Assembly (NCBI GenBank): GCA_030998015.1
Contig: JARWMV010000053.1
Location: 1 to 64,000 of the forward strand
DNA length: 64,000 nt
Direction: 5' to 3'
From: Ceratorhiza oryzae-sativae
Taxonomy: Eukaryota; Basidiomycota; Agaricomycetes; Cantharellales; Ceratobasidiaceae
Shown here: positions 46,542-55,132 of the stretch, one piece after another
How the letters are laid out: each line of letters begins with the position of its first letter
How positions within the stretch are numbered: the first letter of the stretch is position 1
Translations under genes and position numbers: made by a program
Notes under the pieces: generated by a model
Told to the model about the DNA's origin: nothing
The model's database searches: none
What the model saw: only the letters and a program-made list of their open reading frames with translations

Positions 46542-48479
46542 TCTTTTACCAACTCCTTGTCAGTTGTTTCTACATCCTCGACCACTGCCTCGTATCCTGA
46601 CATTTTGGCCAAGGGGCATTTGGCAGTGATATGACTGCACCCTCCACAGTTGTAGCAAGTATTTGTACCCTTTCCTTTTCCTGCACTATCTAGGTCCATC
46701 GCGTCTGGGTCATTTGCCTTGGGGGCCACTGGCAGGTGATTATCCTTCTTTATATCCTTGAAGGATTCTTGGTGTCAAGGCCAGAGCCTTAGACAGGGGC
46801 AAATACCTCAAAGGGTAACACCCGACTCTACTGCAATAAATACAGAGAGTCAACCCGCAATGTCTAAGGGACATGCAGGGAAGGAGGAAGGGTAGAAGGT
46901 GATGAGACACCAAGGGTAATGGTTATTCAGAGATGCACTTGTACTTAAGAGTACTGGGCAGAGACTGTTATGGTTTGGTGACCACACAGGTAGAGGGGAT
47001 GACAGGACAAGAGGTCGAGTTCTGAGGCTTAAGGCTCTCAGACTCTCCCTTATATATTCAGCTAGCTACCATGTACAAGTTCCCATACAGCACAGAGGTG
47101 AGATACAACTGCGAGAGAGTAACTGAGATGAGACAAATACAGTGTTAGAGCAAGCTGAGATGAAAATACTCAAAATAAGCGCCGTGGTACTATTACATAA
47201 TGTGGCGACGCATATATTGTAAAAAATAGAATAAACTTGACTTAGAGAAAAATATAAAAAGATGAAAAATGAAAATAAGATATAATAAATGGTGCTCATG
47301 ACGTTGGGTCATGACACTTGGACATTGGAGTTACTACCATCATAACGGACAGTGGGGACTGTGAAACCTCTGGCATTGGGCCCAATGGCCATGATTTGGC
47401 CCTTTACCACCCTGCCATCCTTGATTTTGTATATTCACTCCTCACTCTTGAACTTTTCTTTTGGGGGGCCACTTTGGGAGGCTGTTGGCAGTTTACTGGA
47501 TGAGGCGTTGTTGCTGCTAGACTTGTTGCCTCCATGGGACGTCCTCTTGCTACCAAACAAGATAAGGTGACAGTCGATTTCCAGGGCCCACTGGGTGAGC
47601 TGGGTGAATGTCTTTGTGCAGGGATCATAATTTTGGGCCACCATGCTGTCTGTTACATCCAAGGATAGACCATCATAGAATTGGTCACACATAGCCATGT
47701 CATTGTAGTTGAGCCCTGTTGAGTATAAGTTGAACAGGGTGAGACAGTCTTGAACTGTCTTGGTTTGTTTCAGTTTCTGCCATTTATCATGGTTATTTTC
47801 AGTGCAGTTCAAGTCCCCATAATGGGTGGTGAATTCTTGCCAAAAACAGGTTGGCATTGTGAAGCCATGGGATTGTGGTTCCAGGATTTAGGATTTTGAA
47901 TTCCTCATATGAGTTGACCCATTCAGCTGCAGACCCTTCAAGGTAAGATGTGATAAAGGCAACCACTTGGTTGGCTGAGTGCCCACTCATATTTGTATTG
48001 ATGTATCAAGCACATGCAATTCTGAATGAAATAGTGTCCTCACACTTTGTGCCATTGAACTTTTGAGGGGCAGCCATTTTAACTTTTGTGGTGGACCCAC
48101 TAGTGGTAGTGGTGGTGGTCAGTGGTGGCTGGGTCGTGCTGGAGGAGGGTTGTACTTGGGTGGTACCTGAGCCCCCTGAGGAGGTGTGAATTTGCGCTTC
48201 AATGTGTGTAATGGTGGTTTGGAGGATTGCTAACATGCCAACTAGGTTGTTGATGTTGGTGGCCAGCCCAGCCACATTGGTGTCTATCTTTGTTTGGTTT
48301 GTTGTAAGTTTTGCTTCAAGCAAGTCCATGTAGGTTTTATTGTTATGTTCGACATCTCCAATATCATTTTGGAGGTTGTTGGTTTGTTCTTGCAGTTCAT
48401 CCATTGACTGAAGCATATAGATCACCTTTTCTCTGTTGGACATGTTTGCCCAAGCAGGGGCAGGGGTTTGAGACACCAT
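46538..48479 (-). pseudogene. Ty3-B gag, with zinc knuckle and solo LTR insertion
   Basis: The first piece (48479-48006) starts MVSQTPAPAWANM and contains a helical coiled region (LEAKLTTNQTKIDTNVAGL). It is followed by capsid-like pieces at 47799-47990 and 47435-47857 (FWQEFTTHYGD, DGLSLDVTDSM). The last piece (46729-46538) has the zinc knuckle CYNCGGCSHITAKC. Frameshifts separate the pieces, and a solo LTR is inserted between 46773 and 47316. Confidence 0.8.
46773..47316 (-). repeat. Solo LTR in Ty3-B gag (LTR-D family)
   Basis: The 544-bp LTR has termini TGTCAAGGCC and GGTCATGACA on the plus strand and the duplication CTTGG (46768-46772 and 47317-47321). On the minus strand it carries TATATAAGGGAGAG and adjacent sequence shared with the solo LTR at 5473-5994, though the flanking U3 parts differ. 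Confidence 0.92.
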
Positions 48480-48502
48480 TTCAGGAAGAACTCAGGTAAA
48501 TT

Positions 48503-49650
48503 TTAGAGGCAACAGAGGTGATAAGGAATTACAGGGAACTGAGGGCTATTCTGGTAGTAGAGGATTTCTGTACCCTGCACAAATCTATATATTTCAAAGT
48601 TTTTGACGCCTCCAAATCTCAACCACATATCGTCCAAATCCCAACTTTTTGTGTCTTGGCAGCAATACAGGGGTTCCACCCTCTTCAGTTTAGTTTGATC
48701 CCAGAGGAGTGCCTCCTTGGGGAAGATTGATTTGGGCTGCCTGAAGGGGTGCTTCTTCCTGAATTGGCGAGCCCATGCCACTTAGAAAAGTAGGGTGAGG
48801 GAGGTCTGAAGGCATTGAGAAGACAGGGAAGGTGTACTTGTGGGGTGCAGTTGTTTCTCAGACTAGTGTTTCTAGTCTGATGTGGTCATGGAGGAGGGAT
48901 AGGTAGTCCTCCTGATGTTTGCGCAACCACTTGGTTAGGTATGCACAACGGGCCTTGGCTTCATGAAGTTTTTCACAAGTTTCTTCGTACTTATTTCAGT
49001 AATAATGATACCTGTCTTGGAAGTTTTCAATGGTGTTTAACAGGTGACGAAGAAGTTGTTGGCCAAGGTTCTCCAGCTTATAGCTGGTTGCGGGGGATGG
49101 TGTAATAGTATAAAAATTTGTCCTTCTTAGGACAGTAGGGGCAGCACGCAGGGAAGGTGGCTCTGTTTGCCTGATGGCAAATTTTGCACTCAGGGGCACC
49201 TGGCTCAGTAACAAAGGCTTGTTGGGCTCATCCAACTTTCTGGGGATGGACTTTGACAATTTTCACTCAGTTAAAGTCAATGTGCCCAGCCTCTTCAAGG
49301 ATGTCTTTGACTGAGTTGAGGGTGAAGCAATGGATAGACAGGTGTCTGAACCACCCACACAATTGGCAGCATTGTTCTTCTGTAAAAGGTTGTGCCACTT
49401 GAAGGGTGTGTGTTATGTCAGAGACATACTTGAGCAAGAGCAAGATAGAGCAAGAAAAGAAGATAGACCCTTTCCCAAGTCTATTGGAATAGGAAGGTGA
49501 CCTCCATTGCTCAGCTACTTAAGGGCAATGAGCGACCCCACCTCTTGTTGATGAAAGAGATTAGAGAACCGAAGCTTGTTACAACGTGTGGGGGACCCAA
49601 CCTTTGGTCAGTGAGCAGCTGCATCTGTGAAGACTGGTAGTGCTTCAACT
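48503..49650 (-). other. Ty3-B region upstream of gag with Cys clusters
   Basis: Before gag, broken minus-strand frames show two Cys clusters: CCQLCGWFRHLSIHC near 49350, and CKICHQ followed by CCPYC near 49180-49130. The latter lies upstream of TIPRNQL. A further Trp-rich frame lies at 48503-48781. They may be remains of an extra ORF or of a longer gag leader. No family is recognised. Confidence 0.35.
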
Positions 49651-49656
49651 GATATA

Positions 49657-51275
49657 CAGTGGGCCTCAAATCAAATGAGACACCTGACTGTCTTGACTTA
49701 ACACTGCTGCAATGGGCTGTGTAGGCTGATTTGTACTTAGAGGTCATAGTAGAATATGTTTGAAACCAGCCTAAGAGTATGTACACAAGTTCTTGTGCTG
49801 ATAGCTCAAGTCTATAGCAGTGAAGGCACAGAAGAGTGTTTTTGTTTGTCCCATTAGATTTGAGGATGACAAAGCAAAAATGCATGCAGACTTGACTCTA
49901 GCACAGAACACACAATTATATTATGACAACACATAGAACAACTAATAACAAGTATTTCCACCCTTTGCAGCAATCAACTCCTCCACCCAGTAGATCATAG
50001 AATCATACAGTTTATCAATATAAGACTGAGGAATACATGCCCACTCCTCCTGAAGGATCTCCCACAATTCATTGGCATTTCGGGGCAAATGAGTGCGCAT
50101 GCACACCTGACAATCCAAGTAGTCCCATACATTCTCGATCAGGTTCATATCGGGGCTGCAGGCTGGCCAAGGAAGGAGAGAGAGACGATGGTTGGTGATC
50201 CAGTCACGTGTATGCGCGGCTGTGTGCTTTGGATTGTTGTTGTGCTGGAAGATAGCACAACGAGGGGAAATTGAATGGTCGCATAGGGTTCCCATGAGCT
50301 CATTGGCCAAGATCTCGGTGTAGCACACCACCATAAGCCATCCATCAATACAATACAGACAGCCCACCCCATCTGCTGTAATACACCCCCACACCATGAT
50401 GCTCCCACCCCCATGTTTGACCACCTTTCGAGTATAGCGTGGGTCAAGGGAGAGCCCTGGGCACCTCCAGCAATGTAGAGGGCCATCGCTGCCAACTATG
50501 TTGAATTTCAACTTGTCTGAAAAAACAACCCAGCACCAATCGCAGGCTGACCAAGTTGCATGGTCTTGAGCCCACTCATGATGAGTCTTGAGGTGCCGTT
50601 TGGTCAGCAAAGGGACACACCAACAGGTGTAGTTCTTGATGCCAAGCTCACGAAGGCAGCGACAAACAGTCTCAGTTGAGACATGGGGTAAGTATTTGCG
50701 GCGGAGCTGGGCTGCCATAGCCAACCGATTGCAAGACAGCGAAAGTGCAGCAAATTTTGCATTGGCAAGCTGCAATTTGTGGGGGCGGCCAGAGCAGGAC
50801 TGGTTTGAGTAGTAGCTACAAGTCTTGTTTGTAATTTGAGCAGGTACGACCGACAGTTGACATGGGAACACCAAGCTTGGCAGCAATAAGACAGATAGTT
50901 AAGCCAGTCTCATGGAGGGCAAGGATCTGAGCATGGACTTCAGGAGAGTGTTGCAGATGACAAGAAGGCATTTGAAGATGAGTTTGGAGAGCATACAGCC
51001 ATTTCGTTGTGCCTTAAATGAAGAGCAAGGAAGCTGAGGATAGGAGAGTGGCAAATAATTGCCCAGCCACAAATCAAATGGGACAATGAAAACGCTTATT
51101 CCCCCTATTCCTCCTCAACGTCATCCTCAAATGATGCAGTAACTTATGACACTGTAGACATCAGGTATACGAACAACTTTTATTATTCTACGTCAGTACA
51201 AATCAGCCTACACAGCCTGTCACAGCAGCGTTAAGTCGAGACAGTCACGTGTCTCATTTGATTTGAGGCCCACTG
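49657..51275 (-). mobile_element. Tc1/mariner element in Ty3-B
   Basis: The termini CAGTGGGCCTCAAATCAAAT and its inverted copy are flanked by TA (49655-49656 and 51276-51277). The total length of 1619 bp is usual for Tc1-like elements. It lies between the Ty3-B primer site and gag. Its terminal repeats extend imperfectly for roughly 80 bp. Confidence 0.93.
49942..50975 (-). pseudogene. Tc1 transposase, frameshifted and with altered catalytic residue
   Basis: The main frame (50886-49942) covers the DDE domain: VVFSDKLKFN (first Asp), FQHNNNPKHTA and WPACSPDMNLIENVWDYLD (third position Glu). The second motif normally reads QQDNDPKHT, so the catalytic Asp is Asn here, consistent with a G-to-A change. 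The helix-turn-helix start (AQILALHETGLTICLIAAKLG, from the ATG near 50970) lies in another frame, so a frameshift near 50880 also breaks the gene. It is very probably inactive. Confidence 0.85.
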
Positions 51276-51432
51276 TAGGTATGTGAGGTTTCACAGAGGC
51301 ATGTATAGGGCAACGATGTCTCGTGGCTGTGGATAGGTGGAGTGGGATTGGGGAAGGCAACAGAGAGTTATCTCAAGATGACGCCAATGGCGTTCAAGAT
51401 GTATCCCAGACGACACTGAGACTTATGATTGA

Positions 51433-51446
51433 CAAGAACTTGACCT
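51433..51446 (-). other. Ty3-B self-priming primer binding site
   Basis: Next to the 5' LTR, CAAGAACTTGACCT (plus strand) is the exact reverse complement of AGGTCAAGTTCTTG at 51510-51523 in the LTR, about 27 nt after the TATA box at 51551-51557. A transcript starting there could fold back and prime itself as in Tf1. No tRNA-type site starting TGG is seen. Confidence 0.65.
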
Positions 51447-51448
51447 GA

Positions 51449-51818
51449 TGTTGATGATGACAAGTCAGGCAACAAGGAAAATAGAGAGAAAGAACTTGTA
51501 TTTGATGAGAGGTCAAGTTCTTGAGGAGTCCTCAGCAAACTTGACCTGGTTTATATACATAGTACGAGCCACATCATAACAAACAAGTCTGAACAGTGAG
51601 TCATGACTGATAAGAGATAGAAGCAATAGAAGCAACTGTGGAACTGCAGAATTTCACATCAAAGTTGAAATACATCTTGGTTATTGGTCTGGACCATCTC
51701 CTGAATCACATGACACAGATATACCATAAAAGGCAAGTATGTTTTGAAAATGATCTCATAAAATGTAGTAAATCAAGAAAATATTATAGAGTGGATATAT
51801 GCATGTCAGTTCATGACA
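51449..51818 (-). repeat. 5' LTR of Ty3-B
   Basis: This 370-bp LTR is in the same orientation as that at 35767-36136. Its plus-strand start is TGTTGATGATGAC and its end GTTCATGACA. The TATA box is at 51551-51557 on the minus strand. Confidence 0.95.
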
Positions 51819-51823
51819 GATTG

Positions 51824-52505
51824 CAGGCATGCGACCCCAGTCTTCCTTGTACATGTACTTGGCATATGCTTGTACTGAGTTCCATGTTGTCACCATCTGG
51901 AGGGGGCGGAGGTGCTTGAATGCCTGGTAGTACTCCTGTTTTGTTGCCAAGGCAACAATCTCCATCCCATCCTCCAAGTCTGACTCCATCCTTGACTGTT
52001 TTCCACCCTTTCCCTTCACCAAGATCTCCTCCAACCTTTCCAAGGTCAGGTCCCCTGCCATCAAGTCCTCTATCTCCTCGCTGTTAGCTCTGACATCCTT
52101 CCAGAGATAGTTGAAGGTGTCCCTTGCTGGGTTGCCTCCTGGCCCGTCCTTGAGGTCTTTGGGCCATATGTTAGGGTGTTGCCCCTTGAAGTCCCAGAAC
52201 CCCATGTTCTGGGTGTTCCACCCGCCCTTCCATTCCTGACTGATGGAGAGGGCATGGACATGCAGGGGCTGGGTCGGGTTGTAGTTCAGCTCCTCTGGGT
52301 TGTGCCATTTGACCACAGCTAAAGTCACCCAGTGATTGGGCTGGTGGTGGCAGAACACCTTGTATTGGGCAGCGAGCCCACTTGAGGGCTGATCATGTAG
52401 CTTCAACCAGGTCAGGAGCACTGCCCCGGTCTGGATGCAGAATTGGGGGGCTGGTGTGGTTTTGGTCAGCTCTTCAGACCCGCAATCCATCAGCATAAGC
52501 TGCAT
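51824..52505 (-). pseudogene. Rep-like gene of Ty3-A copy 2, N-terminal (HUH) part
   Basis: This starts at an ATG at 52505 and carries motif I VLLTW, the HUH motif LHVHALSIS near 52265, and NYLWKD, a YxxK motif with candidate catalytic Tyr, near 52100. It runs into Ty3-B at 51818; the helicase half continues at 35761. Frames are open up to the insertion. It is in the same orientation as gag-pol. A further short upstream frame (52671-52474) precedes it in an overlapping frame and has a counterpart before Rep in copy 1. Confidence 0.87.
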
Positions 52506-53090
52506 AGAAGTGGGTGAGGGGGCTCAGCTTGATTCCGAGGGCACCAGCAATGGTGATGCCAACCTCTGCCCTGCGCTTGATTTGTTTGGCTGGGGTGTTC
52601 CCACATTTGAGCCATCTTTGCTTAGCATCGTTGGTATTTTTAGAGGTAGATGCATCTTGTGGGGAGGGCATGAGATGATAGCCCCTTTTACCCCCAAGGG
52701 TGTCCCCTAGATATACCTTCTCTGGTTGTTGTGGTCATGTGGTTCCCTGATGTAGGCTTGTGCTGGTTATGACACATCTCTGAGGGGTGCCCTTCCTGTG
52801 TTCCCCTGCATCAGCCTTATTCCTCACTACACTCAGGGCCTCTGCTCCTCCACCTTGGTTGGTGCCCCCTCTCCAACCCCTCCAGTAGTTAGGGGATAGT
52901 GTATATTCACATGACTAGGCTAGGTCATGTGATTTCAGTGCTTTGTTGTTTGTTTTCTGGCAGATGGTCACATGTCTGTTTGTGTCACCTGACCAGGCTT
53001 TGTTTTGATGTTTGTGCAAGTTATCATGTTGCACTGTGATTTTTTAATGTCTGTGGTTTTGCTGTTTCCCTTCCTCATCTCGTCTTTACT
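52506..53090. promoter_or_regulatory. Divergent intergenic region with conserved hairpin (Ty3-A copy 2)
   Basis: This region separates Rep (minus) from ORF Y (plus). The hairpin CCCCT-CCAGTAGTT-AGGGG lies at 52877-52895 and is identical in arms and loop to 204-222. TCACATGAC/GTCATGTGA-type palindromes recur (about 52909-52931 and 52965-52990). The arrangement resembles the divergent-gene/origin region of CRESS viruses; the function is inferred. Confidence 0.5.
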
Positions 53091-53624
53091 ATGTGTGTTA
53101 CTACCCTCAACTATGATCCCCTTGACTGCACCTGCTGGTCTCTCCCTGAGGGGGAGTACTGTGCCTACTGCAACACCGTGTGCAACGCCTCCCTTGATGA
53201 CTTCTATGGAGGTGTCAGGGACTGGTTCTTCCTTGGGGTGCCAGGTACATATGCCCCTTCTTTGTCAGTCTCACGTTACTTACTTGCTTCTGTAGAAGAG
53301 ACCATACTCCTCAATGGTTGGGCCCATGAGGCCACCCTTGAGCACGTCTGGGTGCTTGTTGATCAGTACTACCAGTCCTTTGAGGAGCAGTCTCACCAGG
53401 CCACTCTTGCTGAATTCTTTGAGGAGGGCTCTGCCCCCTTGTTTGATGAGGCTTCGCCCTTTGTGGCATCTGGTTCTGGGTGTTTCCAGAATTACATGGC
53501 TGACTTCCTGGGGGGGGAGGCCCCTTGGTTGTGGCCCACCACCTGGTCAGTTGTTCAGACCAATAAGAAGGATAAAAAGGGCAAGAAGCCCTATACCTGG
53601 CCCCTCAAGGGCAAACGTAAATAG
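53091..53624 (+). CDS. ORF Y: antisense accessory protein of Ty3-A, unknown
   Basis: This is a 177-codon open frame on the strand opposite to gag-pol and Rep, divergent from Rep across the hairpin region. The N-terminus is Cys-rich (CTCWSLPEGEYCAYCNTVC), possibly a zinc site. The C-terminus is lysine-rich (NKKDKKGKKPYTW...KGKRK), a possible nuclear signal. The middle is acidic and aromatic. No family is recognised; its place matches that of a second CRESS-virus gene, but nothing in it looks like a capsid protein. It is intact, unlike most frames in this element. Confidence 0.55.
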   Translation: MCVTTLNYDPLDCTCWSLPEGEYCAYCNTVCNASLDDFYGGVRDWFFLGVPGTYAPSLSVSRYLLASVEETILLNGWAHEATLEHVWVLVDQYYQSFEEQSHQATLAEFFEEGSAPLFDEASPFVASGSGCFQNYMADFLGGEAPWLWPTTWSVVQTNKKDKKGKKPYTWPLKGKRK

Positions 53625-53702
53625 AGAGTAAAATGTATTAGGTTTGATATGTAAAATAAAAACTCTTATACATTTGAGAAAAATCTGTGAGAAGCAAAGT
53701 GG

Positions 53703-54632
53703 TCATATGGGGGCTGGTTCCAACAGTGGCACCTCCTCCAGAGCTTTGACAAGCTTATTTTCCCACTGGTCCCAGTCCTGTTTGGCTCCCTCAACAGCTG
53801 GGTCCGGGGTGGGTTCCTTTATTGCTGGCTTTGCTTCTTCCTCAGCAACAACCAGTGATTCTAGGCTCAACATAAGGCTTGTCATGTCTGTGTTGTAATT
53901 GGTGTTTTTGTTTGGGTGCACCTTCACCCAATTTTGGAAGTTGCTCATGTTTGCCTGCTTTGTCCTGATAGCAGTAAACATTTCATCAGTGGTAGTTGCT
54001 TCAAGCAGTCCCACATATGGTGCAGCCAGTGTCAACTTCCACTCTTCCAACAATGCCTTGGCCTGGCACTCCACCTCCCAGTCCCCCCCATCTGCCATTT
54101 GGCCTGAGGCCCTCCTCTGTTGTCTTGCTGCTGCGGCCACCACGTCGACTGTTGGTCCCATGATATCATCAATGATGTACATCAGCATTCTTAGCAAGGT
54201 GTTTCTTGTTGTTGGCTTCCAGCTTCCATGCCATATCAGGACCCCTAACCTGGGATCCAGGTACTTGTCATCGTCGATCCAGTTCCTTTCATCCCTTAAC
54301 TTCTTTGGGATGTACACTAGGTTAGCCCCTGGCAACAGTCGCTTGGTGTACCTCTGGGTGTTGTCCACACTAGAGCAATACATCCCTAGTTTAGGATGAT
54401 TTTCCCTGCCAGGGTAGGGTGCTGGCCACCTAGTGGTGGGTGGCTGCCAAAGTGGGGCCACCTGATTTTCAATGAGTGGTATGTAACGGTTGGGATGTGC
54501 AACTGGGTGAGTGATGAAAGGCATGTTTTGAGACTTTGCAGGTGTATTGTGGTGCAAGTGTGGTGGTAGAGCGGGCTCTGGCCTTTCTTGGGTATCCTGG
54601 ATGGCTCTTTTTAAAGCTTTCCAGATCCTCAT
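53703..54632 (-). CDS. ORF X: accessory protein after the chromodomain, unknown
   Basis: This is a 309-codon open frame directly after the integrase/chromodomain ORF. Its ATG (54632-54630) overlaps the preceding TGA (54631-54629) as ATGA, which would suit termination-reinitiation. Visible features are a Pro-rich N-terminus, PGANLVYIPKKLRDERNWIDDDKYLDPRLG, a likely helical segment LLRMLMYIIDDIMG, and acidic C-terminal stretches. No signal peptide or membrane segment typical of an envelope protein is seen. It is convergent with ORF Y, with 78 bp between their ends. No family is recognised. Confidence 0.55.
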   Translation of the reverse strand: MRIWKALKRAIQDTQERPEPALPPHLHHNTPAKSQNMPFITHPVAHPNRYIPLIENQVAPLWQPPTTRWPAPYPGRENHPKLGMYCSSVDNTQRYTKRLLPGANLVYIPKKLRDERNWIDDDKYLDPRLGVLIWHGSWKPTTRNTLLRMLMYIIDDIMGPTVDVVAAAARQQRRASGQMADGGDWEVECQAKALLEEWKLTLAAPYVGLLEATTTDEMFTAIRTKQANMSNFQNWVKVHPNKNTNYNTDMTSLMLSLESLVVAEEEAKPAIKEPTPDPAVEGAKQDWDQWENKLVKALEEVPLLEPAPI

Positions 54633-55132
54633 TTGGTTCTCTTTGGCCTGCCTTTTGAGTCATCTGAGGATTGACTTGTCTTGACTGGCATTGGTGCATC
54701 TGGTAAGCACCTTTGCAAGTCATTTAGAACCTCTTTTATGTCAGCAAACTTGCTGGCACATTCCATTGTGTGTTCTATTGGGTCATAGCCCTTCCATCTG
54801 ATTTGGTAAAACAGCTTGCCATTCCACCATTCATAATTTGCAATGTGGTCCACCTCATACTCCTCCTCTCCTTCTTCCATTATGATTGGTGGTGGTTTGG
54901 CCTGCCTTCTTTGGAAGTCTTTATCTTCTGTGAATGGCAAGAGGAGATTCACATGGAATATGTTGTGTATGCATATGGTTTTAGGTAGGTCCAGGTGATA
55001 CACATGGGATGAGATCTTCTCTGTGATTTCAAAAGGGCCCCCTTTTTGGTTGTCCAATTTCTTGGAGGGTCTCTTGGACGAGAGGTTAGTTAGGAGCAGC
55101 CAAACCTTGTCTCCATTATGGATCACTAACAC
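54629..55132 (-). pseudogene. Ty3-A integrase C-terminus with GPY/F and chromodomain
   Basis: GDKVWLLLTNL and KGGPFEIT form the GPY/F module. EEYEVDHIANYEWWNGKLFYQIRWKGYD is a well-kept chromodomain, followed by a basic tail ending KGRPKRTK. The rest of the integrase lies beyond the solo LTR at 55114-57374. Confidence 0.9.

Larger units (their letters stand above)
35767..51818 (-). mobile_element. Ty3-B: chromovirus nested in the Rep gene of Ty3-A
   Basis: Two 370-bp LTRs in the same orientation are flanked by the 5-bp duplication GATTG (35762-35766 and 51819-51823). On the minus strand the order is LTR, primer site, a Cys-rich upstream region, gag, protease, RT, RNase H, integrase, chromodomain, polypurine tract, LTR. 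It contains an 8-bp-TSD transposon in the chromodomain (36291-41850), a solo LTR in RNase H (43497-44811), a solo LTR in gag (46773-47316) and a Tc1 element near the 5' end (49657-51275). Confidence 0.93.

Noticed and set aside
51449..51818. Three unrelated repeats at 15.5, 35.8 and 51.4 kb
   Set aside because: They are one LTR family: the latter two are the LTR pair of Ty3-B with a shared GATTG duplication, the first a solo LTR with its own CTTGC duplication.
53091..53624. CRESS capsid protein
   Set aside because: The arrangement fits, but the basic region is at the C-terminus and Lys-rich, the protein is short, and no capsid motif is recognisable.
53703..54632. Envelope-like gene of a retrovirus-like element
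   Set aside because: Its position fits env, but there is no signal peptide, no membrane anchor and no cleavage-site pattern.
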